Origin: Nocardiopsis coralli
GTDB taxonomy: Bacteria > Actinomycetota > Actinomycetes > Streptosporangiales > Streptosporangiaceae
Assembly (NCBI RefSeq): GCF_014892575.1
Contig: NZ_JADBGI010000002.1
Span: 62,001 to 126,000 of the forward strand
Length of the DNA stretch: 64,000 bases
Direction: 5' to 3'
Shown here: piece after piece, positions 33,913 to 40,529 of the stretch
How positions within the stretch are numbered: the first letter of the stretch is position 1
Layout of the letters: every line of letters begins with the position of its first letter
Notes under the pieces: generated by a model
What the model was told of the DNA's origin: nothing
The model's input: only the letters and a program-made list of their open reading frames with translations
Database searches by the model: none
Position numbers and translations under genes: made by a program

Positions 33913-35334
33913 TTACTCCCACTCGGCGTCCTCGGTGAAGGTTCCGTCCTCCACCATCCCGTAGGCCTCGTCCCCCGGGCAGGAGGTGGAGACGAAGTCG
34001 CGGTGGCCCAGCACCGTGCCGGCGATGCTGGACTCGGGCTCCATCAGCCACTCGCGCAGCTGGCGCACGGCGTTGATCTGCTCAGGCGTGATGGCGTCGC
34101 TCGGGCCGGTCGCCAGGGTCACCGAATAGTGGGAGGTGTTGCCGCCGGGCTGGGCCGCCTGGGTGCGGAACAGGCCGCGGCCCTCCATGACGTAGCCGTG
34201 GGCACAGGCCATGAAGGAGTTCCCGGTGAAGTACACCGTGCCCTCGCGGCGCGCCAGCCACGTGCCGTTCGGCGTGGTCGGGCACCAGATGCGCCCGTCG
34301 TACGCCTCCCGCGTGATGGAGAGTTCCCCACCCACCTCGACAGCCGTGTCGGCGGACGAACGCACGGCCGGGTGCCCGTCGGGGCCGTGCTGCAGGGCAC
34401 TGGAACGTCCCGCGAGGGCGACCGCGTACTGGTACGCATCCACGGTCCCGGGGCTGCCCTCACCCGCGTGGGTGCCGAGCCCTTCTGCCGTGTTGAGCAA
34501 CAGGTCGAGCTGGGCGCGGGTCAGAGCGCGCAGGAACCCGGGTGCGGGCACACGAGCGGGCGCATGCTGTTCAAGAGCCTCGGTGATCGGCCCCGACACA
34601 TGGAACTCGGAATGGTCACCCTCGCGCGTCTCCGACCAGTGGCCGGGGCCGTCCGCCAGAGCGTGCAGTGCGGCCCGCAGACGGCCGGCAGAGCCCGCAT
34701 CGATGTCGGTCGGCGAGGGGTCCGCCCAGTACCATGCCACCGCCTCGACCAGGGCGTCGGTCCACTTGGCCTCGCTCGGAACGTCGGAACAGGGCGCGGC
34801 GGACAGCAATCGGTCCGTCCCGCTGAGGGTGGCGGTCGTGGCCCAGTGGCGGGCTGCGGAGGCGGCCACCGGACCTGCCAGGCTTTCGGCACGCTCCACG
34901 GGCCAGCGGTGCTGGTCGGTCGTGAGGGAGGAGTGGCTGCGGCCCTCCATCCGCACGAGCGTGCGCGGCATCGCCGGGAAGACGTTGACCGCCTGCACCG
35001 GTTGCCACTGCGACAGCCCGCTCCCGTGGTCGAGGGTGAGGACGAGGTCGCCCTCCCCGAGCTCACGGAACGTGCGCCACCCGTCCTCGGTGAGGATCTC
35101 GGTGGCCTCGTCGACGCAGTACCCGATGTCGACCCAGCCGCGGGAGGGGCCGGTGTGGAAGTCGCGGGTGCTGTTCCAGTAGGACTCGCAGGCGCTGTGC
35201 TCCTGGTCGGCCAGCCCCTGGTCGGCGCTGTCGTAGTGGACGACCAGGCCGTCCTTGGGGTCGGCCTGGTCGGCCGGGGACTGCGCGGGCCAGCCCAGGT
35301 CGGAACGCCACTGCAGCTTGTCTGGTTCGGGCAT
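33913..35334 (-). CDS. Peptidoglycan-recognition N-acetylmuramoyl-L-alanine amidase interrupted by an intein
   Basis: The 473-residue precursor joins a 72-residue N-extein, a 300-residue intein (residues 73-372) and a 101-residue C-extein. Spliced, the exteins give a 173-residue PGRP/Amidase_2 domain: GLVVHYDSA with the first zinc histidine (H33), WVDIGY joined to SFMACAHGYVMEGRG, then TSHYSVTL, LGHRDFVSTSCPGD with the second His and the zinc Cys. Unspliced, the fold would be broken between two core strands. No signal peptide is visible, so export or phage-lysin-type release is unclear. It probably cleaves the lactyl-amide bond of peptidoglycan. It stands alone with its own terminator. Confidence 0.88.
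   Translation of the reverse strand: MPEPDKLQWRSDLGWPAQSPADQADPKDGLVVHYDSADQGLADQEHSACESYWNSTRDFHTGPSRGWVDIGYCVDEATEILTEDGWRTFRELGEGDLVLTLDHGSGLSQWQPVQAVNVFPAMPRTLVRMEGRSHSSLTTDQHRWPVERAESLAGPVAASAARHWATTATLSGTDRLLSAAPCSDVPSEAKWTDALVEAVAWYWADPSPTDIDAGSAGRLRAALHALADGPGHWSETREGDHSEFHVSGPITEALEQHAPARVPAPGFLRALTRAQLDLLLNTAEGLGTHAGEGSPGTVDAYQYAVALAGRSSALQHGPDGHPAVRSSADTAVEVGGELSITREAYDGRIWCPTTPNGTWLARREGTVYFTGNSFMACAHGYVMEGRGLFRTQAAQPGGNTSHYSVTLATGPSDAITPEQINAVRQLREWLMEPESSIAGTVLGHRDFVSTSCPGDEAYGMVEDGTFTEDAEWE
34219..35118 (-). other. Intein (300 residues) inside the amidase gene, degenerate LAGLIDADG domain
   Basis: The insert starts with Cys1 in CVDEATEILTEDGWRTFREL (block A, GD at 23-24), has the block B TxxH at T67-H70 (LTTDQHRW), and ends with RIWCPTTPNGTW (block F) and VYFTGN, followed by Ser as +1 residue. 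The penultimate residue is Gly rather than His, a known tolerated variant. Residues 122-135 (ALVEAVAWYWADPS) and 204-216 (LDLLLNTAEGLGT) look like the two LAGLIDADG helices; the second has lost its catalytic Asp. Splicing residues are intact, homing activity is probably lost. GC content and codon use match the host gene, so the insertion is old or came from a similar genome. Confidence 0.88.
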
Positions 35335-35535
35335 GTGATTCGCCCCTTCGGGAGGACGGGAGGTTTTCGGTCACGGTCTCGTGCCGGGGGAAGGGGAAGT
35401 GCACACAGTGTCCTACCCGCTCCGGTCGGTGATAATCGCCGACATCGCCTGCGGATACGGGCTTGCCGAACGTTCCACGCCCCCGCGGGTCGACCCCGGA
35501 TACTGATACCCGGTTGGGGCATATACGATGACCGC

Positions 35536-35982
35536 ATGAGCGGGAACAGGAACGCAGCGCACACGCGGGGCCGTACGGGCCCCGTGTGGCTGAAGCTGCT
35601 CCTGGTTCCCCTGCTGCTCTTCGGTTTCTCGGCCATGCACACCCTCGGCCACGCAGAAGGTGCCGGCCACGGCGGTCACCTCGCCGCGGCCTCCGACACC
35701 GGGGACGGGCACTCCGCGGACCCACAGCCCGCGGGCGGGCACAACGCCGCACCGTGGGCCGAGTACGCCGCCCAGGAGGACCTGCCCGACCTCGACCCGA
35801 CCGACATGTGCCCGACCCTGAGCGGGTTCACCGCGGTCAACCCCGGCGCGGCCACCACCGTGGTCACCCCCTGGCCCCAGGCCCCTCCGGGCTGGACACC
35901 CCAGGTCCGCACCTTCGACCCCTCCGGCGTCCAGGCCGAGAACAAACCCTCCCTGTCCTCCCTGCAGATCCTCCGGGTGTAG
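35536..35982 (+). CDS. DUF6153-like membrane-anchored, histidine-rich protein
   Basis: A 148-residue protein with one N-terminal transmembrane or signal segment (WLKLLLVPLLLFGFSAMHTLGH), then a His/Gly-rich stretch (HAEGAGHGGHL) and a proline-rich C-terminus ending PSLSSLQILRV. The HTLGH motif after the helix, a single MCPTL-type cysteine and the SLSxLQxLRV tail match the actinobacterial DUF6153 family. Its neighbour is a DUF305 lipoprotein, the usual partner, and both are rich in His/Met, which suggests a role with copper or another soft metal. The ATG at 35536 follows a TATACGA-like -10. Function unproven. Confidence 0.72.
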   Translation: MSGNRNAAHTRGRTGPVWLKLLLVPLLLFGFSAMHTLGHAEGAGHGGHLAAASDTGDGHSADPQPAGGHNAAPWAEYAAQEDLPDLDPTDMCPTLSGFTAVNPGAATTVVTPWPQAPPGWTPQVRTFDPSGVQAENKPSLSSLQILRV

Positions 35983-36066
35983 ATGCCCGGCGGCCCGCCC
36001 CGGAACGGAAGGCGGCGCCGCCTGCGCACACACATCCGCAGCACAACTGACGAGGGAAGACGACCC

Positions 36067-36720
36067 ATGATCACGTTCAAGCACGCCCTCAACGGCGCGG
36101 CCGCCGCGCTCGGAACCACCCTGGCGCTGACCGCGTGCGGGCAGGCCACCGGGGACGAGGCCTCCCCCGGCTCCGGATCGGCAGAGGCCGAGCAGGAGCA
36201 GTACAACGAGGCCGACGTGCACTTCGCCCAGATGATGATCCCGCACCACGAGCAGGCCGTGGAGATGGCCGACCTGGCCGACGACCGCGCCGGCGAGGAG
36301 GTCGGGGAGCTCTCCGACGAGATCCGCGACGCCCAGGGCCCCGAGATCGAACAGATGCAGCAGATGCTGCAGGACTGGGGCGAGGACTCCGGCGAGGACA
36401 TGGACCACAGCGGCATGGCCGGCATGCTCACCGACGAGCAGATGGAGGAGCTGGCCGGCAGTGACGGTGAGCAGTTCGACACCCTCTTCCTGGAGCTGAT
36501 GATCGAACACCACGAGGGCGCGGTCGACATGGCCGAGACCGTGTTGGAGGACGGCACCTCGCCCGAGGCCCGGGAGCTGGCCGAGGAGATCGTCGACACC
36601 CAGGAGGAGGAGATCGAGCAGATGCACGGCATGCTCGGCCACGACACCTCCGGGGACGGCTCCGAGGGCGCCGAGGACTCCGAGGACAACGGCGACCAGG
36701 ACGGCCACGAGGACCACTAG
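36067..36720 (+). CDS. DUF305 domain lipoprotein
   Basis: A 217-residue lipoprotein (lipobox ALTACG, Cys about residue 22) with two copies of the DUF305 four-helix (ferritin-like) repeat: DVHFAQMMIPHHEQAVEMADL and DTLFLELMIEHHEGAVDMAET. The MMIPHH and MIEHHE motifs, the MQQM and MHGM stretches and an MDHSGMAG loop give many Met/His pairs suitable for copper. The C-terminus is a highly acidic, His-ended tail. GAGGGAAGA precedes the ATG. It follows the DUF6153-like gene by 84 bp, so the pair probably forms an envelope metal-handling unit. Confidence 0.88.
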   Translation: MITFKHALNGAAAALGTTLALTACGQATGDEASPGSGSAEAEQEQYNEADVHFAQMMIPHHEQAVEMADLADDRAGEEVGELSDEIRDAQGPEIEQMQQMLQDWGEDSGEDMDHSGMAGMLTDEQMEELAGSDGEQFDTLFLELMIEHHEGAVDMAETVLEDGTSPEARELAEEIVDTQEEEIEQMHGMLGHDTSGDGSEGAEDSEDNGDQDGHEDH

Positions 36721-37076
36721 GACCACTGGCCCGCACGCCCCGCTGCAGGCGCGCACATCCGATGGCGCCACGCAGCGGGGCCCAGTTCACGTACACCGGG
36801 CCGGACCGTTGCCGCCGAACAGGCCCTCGACCCGGCTCGCCTCCACGGGCCCGTCCGCGCGACCTGCGCGGGCGGGCCCGCTCGCGTCCGGGGCCTGCTC
36901 CCCTCCGAACAGGGCAACCCGAGCAACGAACCGTCCCCGGAACACGGCCCCGCCCCGGGGACGCGCCACGCCCTCGCCTTACCCCGCCTCTCGCCCAGGG
37001 TTGGGACATTCTCGGGGTGAGGGGGCACGAGCGCACACGAAGAGGTGTGCGCCGGCCTCACCGGGGAGGAGAAAAC
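36721..37076. other. 356-bp non-coding gap with terminator-like hairpins
   Basis: No convincing gene is seen here. The gap holds a 10-bp inverted repeat (36737-36746 with 36772-36781) just past the DUF305 stop and a stronger hairpin (separately listed). The last 60 bp lead to the stress-protein gene; no clear -35/-10 pair stands out. Confidence 0.5.
36846..36880 (+). terminator. Hairpin terminator between DUF305 and universal stress protein genes
   Basis: Arms 36846-36860 and 36866-36880 pair over 15 bp with one mismatch around a 5-nt loop. It would end the DUF6153/DUF305 transcript. Confidence 0.6.
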
Positions 37077-38012
37077 GTGGTCATGGCGGAGGAGTTCGAG
37101 GAGGGCCCGCCCAGGGTCCTGGTGGGCGTCGACGGGTCCGCGGCCTCGCGCGGCGCCGCGGAGTGGGCGGCCGCGGAGGCGCACCGGCGCGACTGGCCCC
37201 TGTTCCTGGTGCACGCGCTGGCGATGCCGCTGGTGATGTCGGTCTACGCGGGCCCGACGCGGTTCCCGCCCTCGGAGGAGCTCATGGCGCAAGGGCGGCA
37301 CGTGTTGGAGGAAGTCTCCGACCACGTGCGCCGCCAACTGCCCGAACTGCGCTCGGAGACCGTGCTGGCCCTGGAGGAACCGCCCCTGGCCCTGTTGCGG
37401 CGGGCCCGCGCCGGGGACCTGGTGGTGCTCGGTTCACGCGGACTCGGGCCCGTGCGCTCGGCGGTGGAATCGTCGGCCGGGGTGCGCCTGGCCGCCCGAT
37501 CACCCTGCCCGGTCGTGGTGGTACCCGGCCGCGAGGACACCCGCCGGCCCGTCGAGCCGCGCAGGATCGTGGTGGGGGTGGACGGGTCCGAGGACTCCCG
37601 CCGCGCCCTGCGCGCAGCGCTCGAACAGGCCGCCCGGGTTCCGGAAGGCTCGGTCCTCGTCGTACACAGCTGGCAGGTGCCGCTTCCTTTCGATCCGGGC
37701 CCGGACGGCGTCGAGGAGTGGTCCCCGCCCGCAGCGCAGCTGGACCGGCGCTCCCAGGAACTGGTCTCCGACATGCTCGAACACGTCTCCGACGCCGACA
37801 CCGAGAGCGTCGGGGTGAGCGTCCTGCGCACGGGCGAGGACGCCGTCACCGCCCTGGTGGGCGCGGCCGAGGACGCCGACCTGCTCGTGGTGGGCTCGCG
37901 CGGGCGCGGGAGCGTGCGCGGACTGCTGTTGGGGTCGGTGAGCCAGGGCGTGATGCACGCCTCCCCGGTGCCGGTGATGGTGTTGCCGCACCGGGCGCAC
38001 GGGAAGGCCTGA
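37077..38012 (+). CDS. Tandem-domain universal stress protein
   Basis: A 311-residue protein made of two UspA domains (about residues 12-152 and 166-308). Each starts with a VLVGVDGSAASR or IVVGVDGSEDSR beta strand and ends with the ATP-binding loop: GSRGLGPVRSAVESSAG in the first, VVGSRGRGSVRGLLLGSVSQ in the second. The second has the full GxxG...GS ATP signature; in the first the last glycine-serine part is altered. Tandem USPs are common in actinobacteria and linked to hypoxia and dormancy. GTG 37077 is preferred because GGAGGAG is 6 nt upstream; ATG 37083 is possible. No operon partner is evident. Confidence 0.9.
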   Translation: MVMAEEFEEGPPRVLVGVDGSAASRGAAEWAAAEAHRRDWPLFLVHALAMPLVMSVYAGPTRFPPSEELMAQGRHVLEEVSDHVRRQLPELRSETVLALEEPPLALLRRARAGDLVVLGSRGLGPVRSAVESSAGVRLAARSPCPVVVVPGREDTRRPVEPRRIVVGVDGSEDSRRALRAALEQAARVPEGSVLVVHSWQVPLPFDPGPDGVEEWSPPAAQLDRRSQELVSDMLEHVSDADTESVGVSVLRTGEDAVTALVGAAEDADLLVVGSRGRGSVRGLLLGSVSQGVMHASPVPVMVLPHRAHGKA

Positions 38013-38115
38013 ACGCGGCCCTGCGCGGGGATGCGGGCGGGGGCAGGCAGCGTGAGGGGACGCGCAACACCGGCTTCCACCAGCGCCGGGCCTGCCCGCG
38101 TCCGCGTCCCACGGC

Positions 38116-38145
38116 TGGCACACGCCGGAGAACGTGTCCTATAAT
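38116..38145 (+). promoter_or_regulatory. Promoter for the sulfur-transporter transcript
   Basis: TGGCAC (38116-38121), an 18-bp spacer and a perfect TATAAT (38140-38145). Transcription would start near 38152, within about two bases of the ATG of the short leader ORF at 38154. Confidence 0.65.
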
Positions 38146-38153
38146 CGGCGGCA

Positions 38154-38258
38154 ATGTCTGGTCCCGCACGCTTCCTGTGCATGGCGCTCATCTCCATGTC
38201 ACTCACGAGCACCGATGACGGCCTCTGTCGCCGCCGGTGCCGCATCGTCGTGCGCTGA
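38154..38258 (+). CDS. Cysteine-containing short leader ORF upstream of the sulfur transporter
   Basis: A 34-codon frame (MSGPARFLC... ending LCRRRCRIVVR) starts 8 bp after a perfect TATAAT, so its mRNA would be nearly leaderless. It has Cys at codons 9, 25 and 29, the last two in an Arg-rich CRRRCR cluster. Small actinobacterial leader peptides of this style precede sulfur-metabolism genes, and in mycobacteria leaderless cysteine-rich short ORFs act as cysteine-responsive attenuators. The next gene, 120 bp on, is a YeeE/YedE sulfur-compound transporter, which fits. There is no ribosome site before the ATG, as expected for leaderless translation. The frame is too short to prove coding by itself. 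Confidence 0.55.
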   Translation: MSGPARFLCMALISMSLTSTDDGLCRRRCRIVVR

Positions 38259-38378
38259 CGGACCCGACCTCCCTCCATTCCCCCGGGCCCCGCGCGCCCA
38301 TCGCTCCGACGCGGCACCGGTGAACCCCGCACCCGGCCCTTCCGGGCGTCCGCGCCCTGTCATCCCCGTTTGGACACC

Positions 38379-39689
38379 ATGACTGCTCAACCCACTTTGC
38401 CTGCCGAACCCACTGGGTCGGTGGACAATGACCGGGTCTCCCCGGCTCTGGCACTGAAGTGGCAACCGACCCTGTCCACCCCTGCGCCGCAGGCCCCCGA
38501 GGCCGAACCGGTCCGCTGGTGGCCGCTGGGCCTGGCCCTGCTGGGCGCCCTGGGGCTGTCGGCCTTCGTCTGGTCGGAGCACGGCGCCCTGCCGGCGGCC
38601 CTGCTCCTGCTGGGCACCGGCCTGGGCTTCACCCTGTTCCACTCGCGGTTCGGGTTCACCTCGGCCTGGCGCCAGTTCATCGCCGTGGGCAACGGCAAGG
38701 GGCTGCGCGCGCACGCGGTCCTGCTCGGCACCACAGCGACCCTGTTCGCCCTGGTCATCGGCACCGGAACCGGGTTGTTCGGCAATGAGCCCACCGGTTC
38801 GGCCGGCACCATCGGGATCGCCCTGTTCGCGGGTGCGTTCCTGTTCGGTATCGGTATGCAGCTCGGCGGCGCGTGCGCCTCGGGCACCCTGTTCACCGTG
38901 GGTTCGGGCCAGTCGGCCATCGTGATCACGCTCATCGGCTTCATCGCCGGTTCGGTGATCTACAGCGCCGCGTGGCCGCTGGTCAACGACCTTCCCGAGG
39001 TGCCCGCGGTGGTGCTGTCCGACCACGTGGGCTGGTTCGGTTCGTGGGCCATCACCATCGCCGTGCTGGTCGCGCTCGTGGTCATCACGCGGATGGTGCA
39101 GAACCGCCGCGTGCCGCCGCCCACCGGCGCCCCGCCGTCGGCGCAGGGCCTGGCACGGGTGCTGCGCGGCAGCTGGCCGATGATCGCCGGCGCCGTGGTC
39201 CTGGCCGTGCTGGGCGCGGCCGTGCTCATGACCTCGGGCACCACGTGGGGCATCACGTCGGCGTTCAACCTGTGGGGCGCCAAGTTCCTGCAGCTCATCG
39301 GTTTCCAGCCGGAGACCTGGGCGTTCTGGTCCCAGCCCGACCAGGCCGCGCAGTTGGAGGGCGCGATCCTGCAGGACCAGAACAGCCTGACCAACATCGG
39401 CATCATCCTGGGCGCCGCGGTGGCCGCCGGCGCGGCGGGCACCTGGAAGCTGCACACCGGGCTGAGCTGGAACATCGTCGCGGCCGGTCTGGTCGGCGGT
39501 GTGCTCATGGGTATCGGCGCGCGCCTGGCGGGCGGCTGCAACATCGGCGCCTACCTGGCCGGGATCGGTTCGGGCAGCCTGCACGGGTGGCTGTGGGCGA
39601 TCTTCGCCCTGGCCGGGACCTGGGCCGGACTGAAGGCGCGGTCGCTGTTCGGGCTGGGTGTGCCCAAGCCCTCCGACAGCTCGTGCTGA
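38379..39689 (+). CDS. YeeE/YedE family membrane transporter (thiosulfate/sulfur-compound uptake, TsuA-like)
   Basis: A 436-residue inner-membrane protein with about nine to ten hydrophobic helices. The family signatures are the cysteine-bearing GGACASGTLFTVGSGQ (about residue 165) and GARLAGGCNIGAYLAGI near the end, together with LFHSRFGFTSAWRQF. In TsuA the cysteines pass thiosulfate along the pore. The C-terminus ends in a further Cys (SDSSC). The first 45 residues are soluble and poorly conserved. It is preceded by a strong promoter and a Cys-containing leader ORF, suggesting control by cysteine supply. No rhodanese or TusA-like partner gene lies next to it. Confidence 0.9.
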   Translation: MTAQPTLPAEPTGSVDNDRVSPALALKWQPTLSTPAPQAPEAEPVRWWPLGLALLGALGLSAFVWSEHGALPAALLLLGTGLGFTLFHSRFGFTSAWRQFIAVGNGKGLRAHAVLLGTTATLFALVIGTGTGLFGNEPTGSAGTIGIALFAGAFLFGIGMQLGGACASGTLFTVGSGQSAIVITLIGFIAGSVIYSAAWPLVNDLPEVPAVVLSDHVGWFGSWAITIAVLVALVVITRMVQNRRVPPPTGAPPSAQGLARVLRGSWPMIAGAVVLAVLGAAVLMTSGTTWGITSAFNLWGAKFLQLIGFQPETWAFWSQPDQAAQLEGAILQDQNSLTNIGIILGAAVAAGAAGTWKLHTGLSWNIVAAGLVGGVLMGIGARLAGGCNIGAYLAGIGSGSLHGWLWAIFALAGTWAGLKARSLFGLGVPKPSDSSC

Positions 39690-39705
39690 TCACCCCGCGC
39701 ACGTG

Positions 39706-39740
39706 AGGACGGCCCCGGCAGCTGTTGCCGGGGCCGTCCT
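39706..39740. terminator. Bidirectional hairpin terminator
   Basis: A perfect 15-bp stem (39706-39720 with 39726-39740) with a 5-nt loop between the convergent sulfur-transporter and flavin-enzyme genes. Confidence 0.82.
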
Positions 39741-39805
39741 GTGTTCCGGCCGCGGGCGCCGTGCCGGCGCGCTCTGCTCGCGCGACCGGTCGACCGGGGC
39801 ACGGT

Positions 39806-40450
39806 TCACCAGGTGCGGCCGGCCAGGCGGGCCACGTGCTCGGGCAGGGGGACGTCGACCTGGCGGGCGGGGTCCTGGCGCGGCTCTCCGACGGTCAGGG
39901 TCAGGGGGAGTTCTCCGGCCCAGACGGGCAGCAGGGCGTCCTCCGGTTCGTCGTTGGGGCCTCCGGTGCGCACCTTGACCGAGGCCTCGTCCAGGGGAAG
40001 GGCCAGGACTCGGGTCTTGGCCAGGTCCTGCTTGGAGGGTGCGCGCACCTGGTCCCACCGGCCGGGGACGAGGTGGTCGACGATGGCGCGCAGGGCGTCC
40101 AGGCGTTCGTCCCCGTCCTCGACCACCCGCGGGGTTCCCAGCACCATCGCCGAGCGGTGGTTGAAGGAGTGGTGGACGGCCGAACGGGCCAGGACCAGCC
40201 CGTCGGGCACCGTGACGGTCACGCACACCTCGGAGCCCTGGCGCAGGGAGCGGGCCCCGGTGGACCCGTGCAGGTAGAGGGTGTCGCCGATGCGCGCGTG
40301 GCAGGTGGGCAGTGCCAGGGGCGTGCCGTCCACGACCACGGCCAGGTGGCACAGGAGCCCGTGGTCGAGCACGTCGTACAGGTCGGCCCGGTCGGTGCGG
40401 GCCTTGTGCTTGGCGCGGTTCAACCGGGTGCGTTCGGTGGTGGAGAGCAT
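39806..40450 (-). CDS. Pyridoxamine 5'-phosphate oxidase family (split-barrel FMN) protein
   Basis: A 214-residue split-barrel protein of the PNPOx/nitroimidazole-resistance type: HLAVVVDGTPLALPTCHARIGDTLYLHGSTGARSL forms the FMN-binding strands, and SAVHHSFNHRSAMVLGTPRVVED the next ones. These proteins bind FMN, haem or F420 and include PNP oxidases and reductases. It is divergent from a MocR-type regulator gene, 79 bp away, with shared AAGTGGTC-type repeats between them, so its expression is probably under that regulator. The pairing hints at a link to pyridoxal-phosphate metabolism, but the residues that bind PNP are not evident. Confidence 0.87.
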   Translation of the reverse strand: MLSTTERTRLNRAKHKARTDRADLYDVLDHGLLCHLAVVVDGTPLALPTCHARIGDTLYLHGSTGARSLRQGSEVCVTVTVPDGLVLARSAVHHSFNHRSAMVLGTPRVVEDGDERLDALRAIVDHLVPGRWDQVRAPSKQDLAKTRVLALPLDEASVKVRTGGPNDEPEDALLPVWAGELPLTLTVGEPRQDPARQVDVPLPEHVARLAGRTW

Positions 40451-40467
40451 GGCGCCAGCCTAGGCAG

Positions 40468-40518
40468 AAGTGGTCACCTACAATAGGTCCACTTCCGGGC
40501 AATAACAGGAGACCACTT
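40468..40518. promoter_or_regulatory. MocR-type operator repeats and promoter between the PNPOx-like and MocR genes
   Basis: AAGTGGTC (40468-40475), GTCCACTT (40487-40494) and GACCACTT (40511-40518) form an inverted pair and a direct pair. The first and third are exact complements; the middle differs at one base. A TACAAT -10 for the plus strand sits at 40479-40484 inside the array. MocR/PdxR regulators bind such repeated octamers. Confidence 0.6.
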
Positions 40519-40529
40519 CGGGGGTGGCG

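Noticed and set aside
33913..35334. Reading the amidase gene as a fusion of an amidase with a toxin or bacteriocin-like Hint domain
   Set aside because: Both flanks belong to one amidase domain and the block ends in Asn followed by Ser, which fits an intein better than a C-terminal Hint toxin.
36984..37024. A hypoxia-regulator (DosR-like) site before the universal stress protein
   Set aside because: The GGGACATTCTCGGGG-like patch is not palindromic enough and matches the consensus only in one half.
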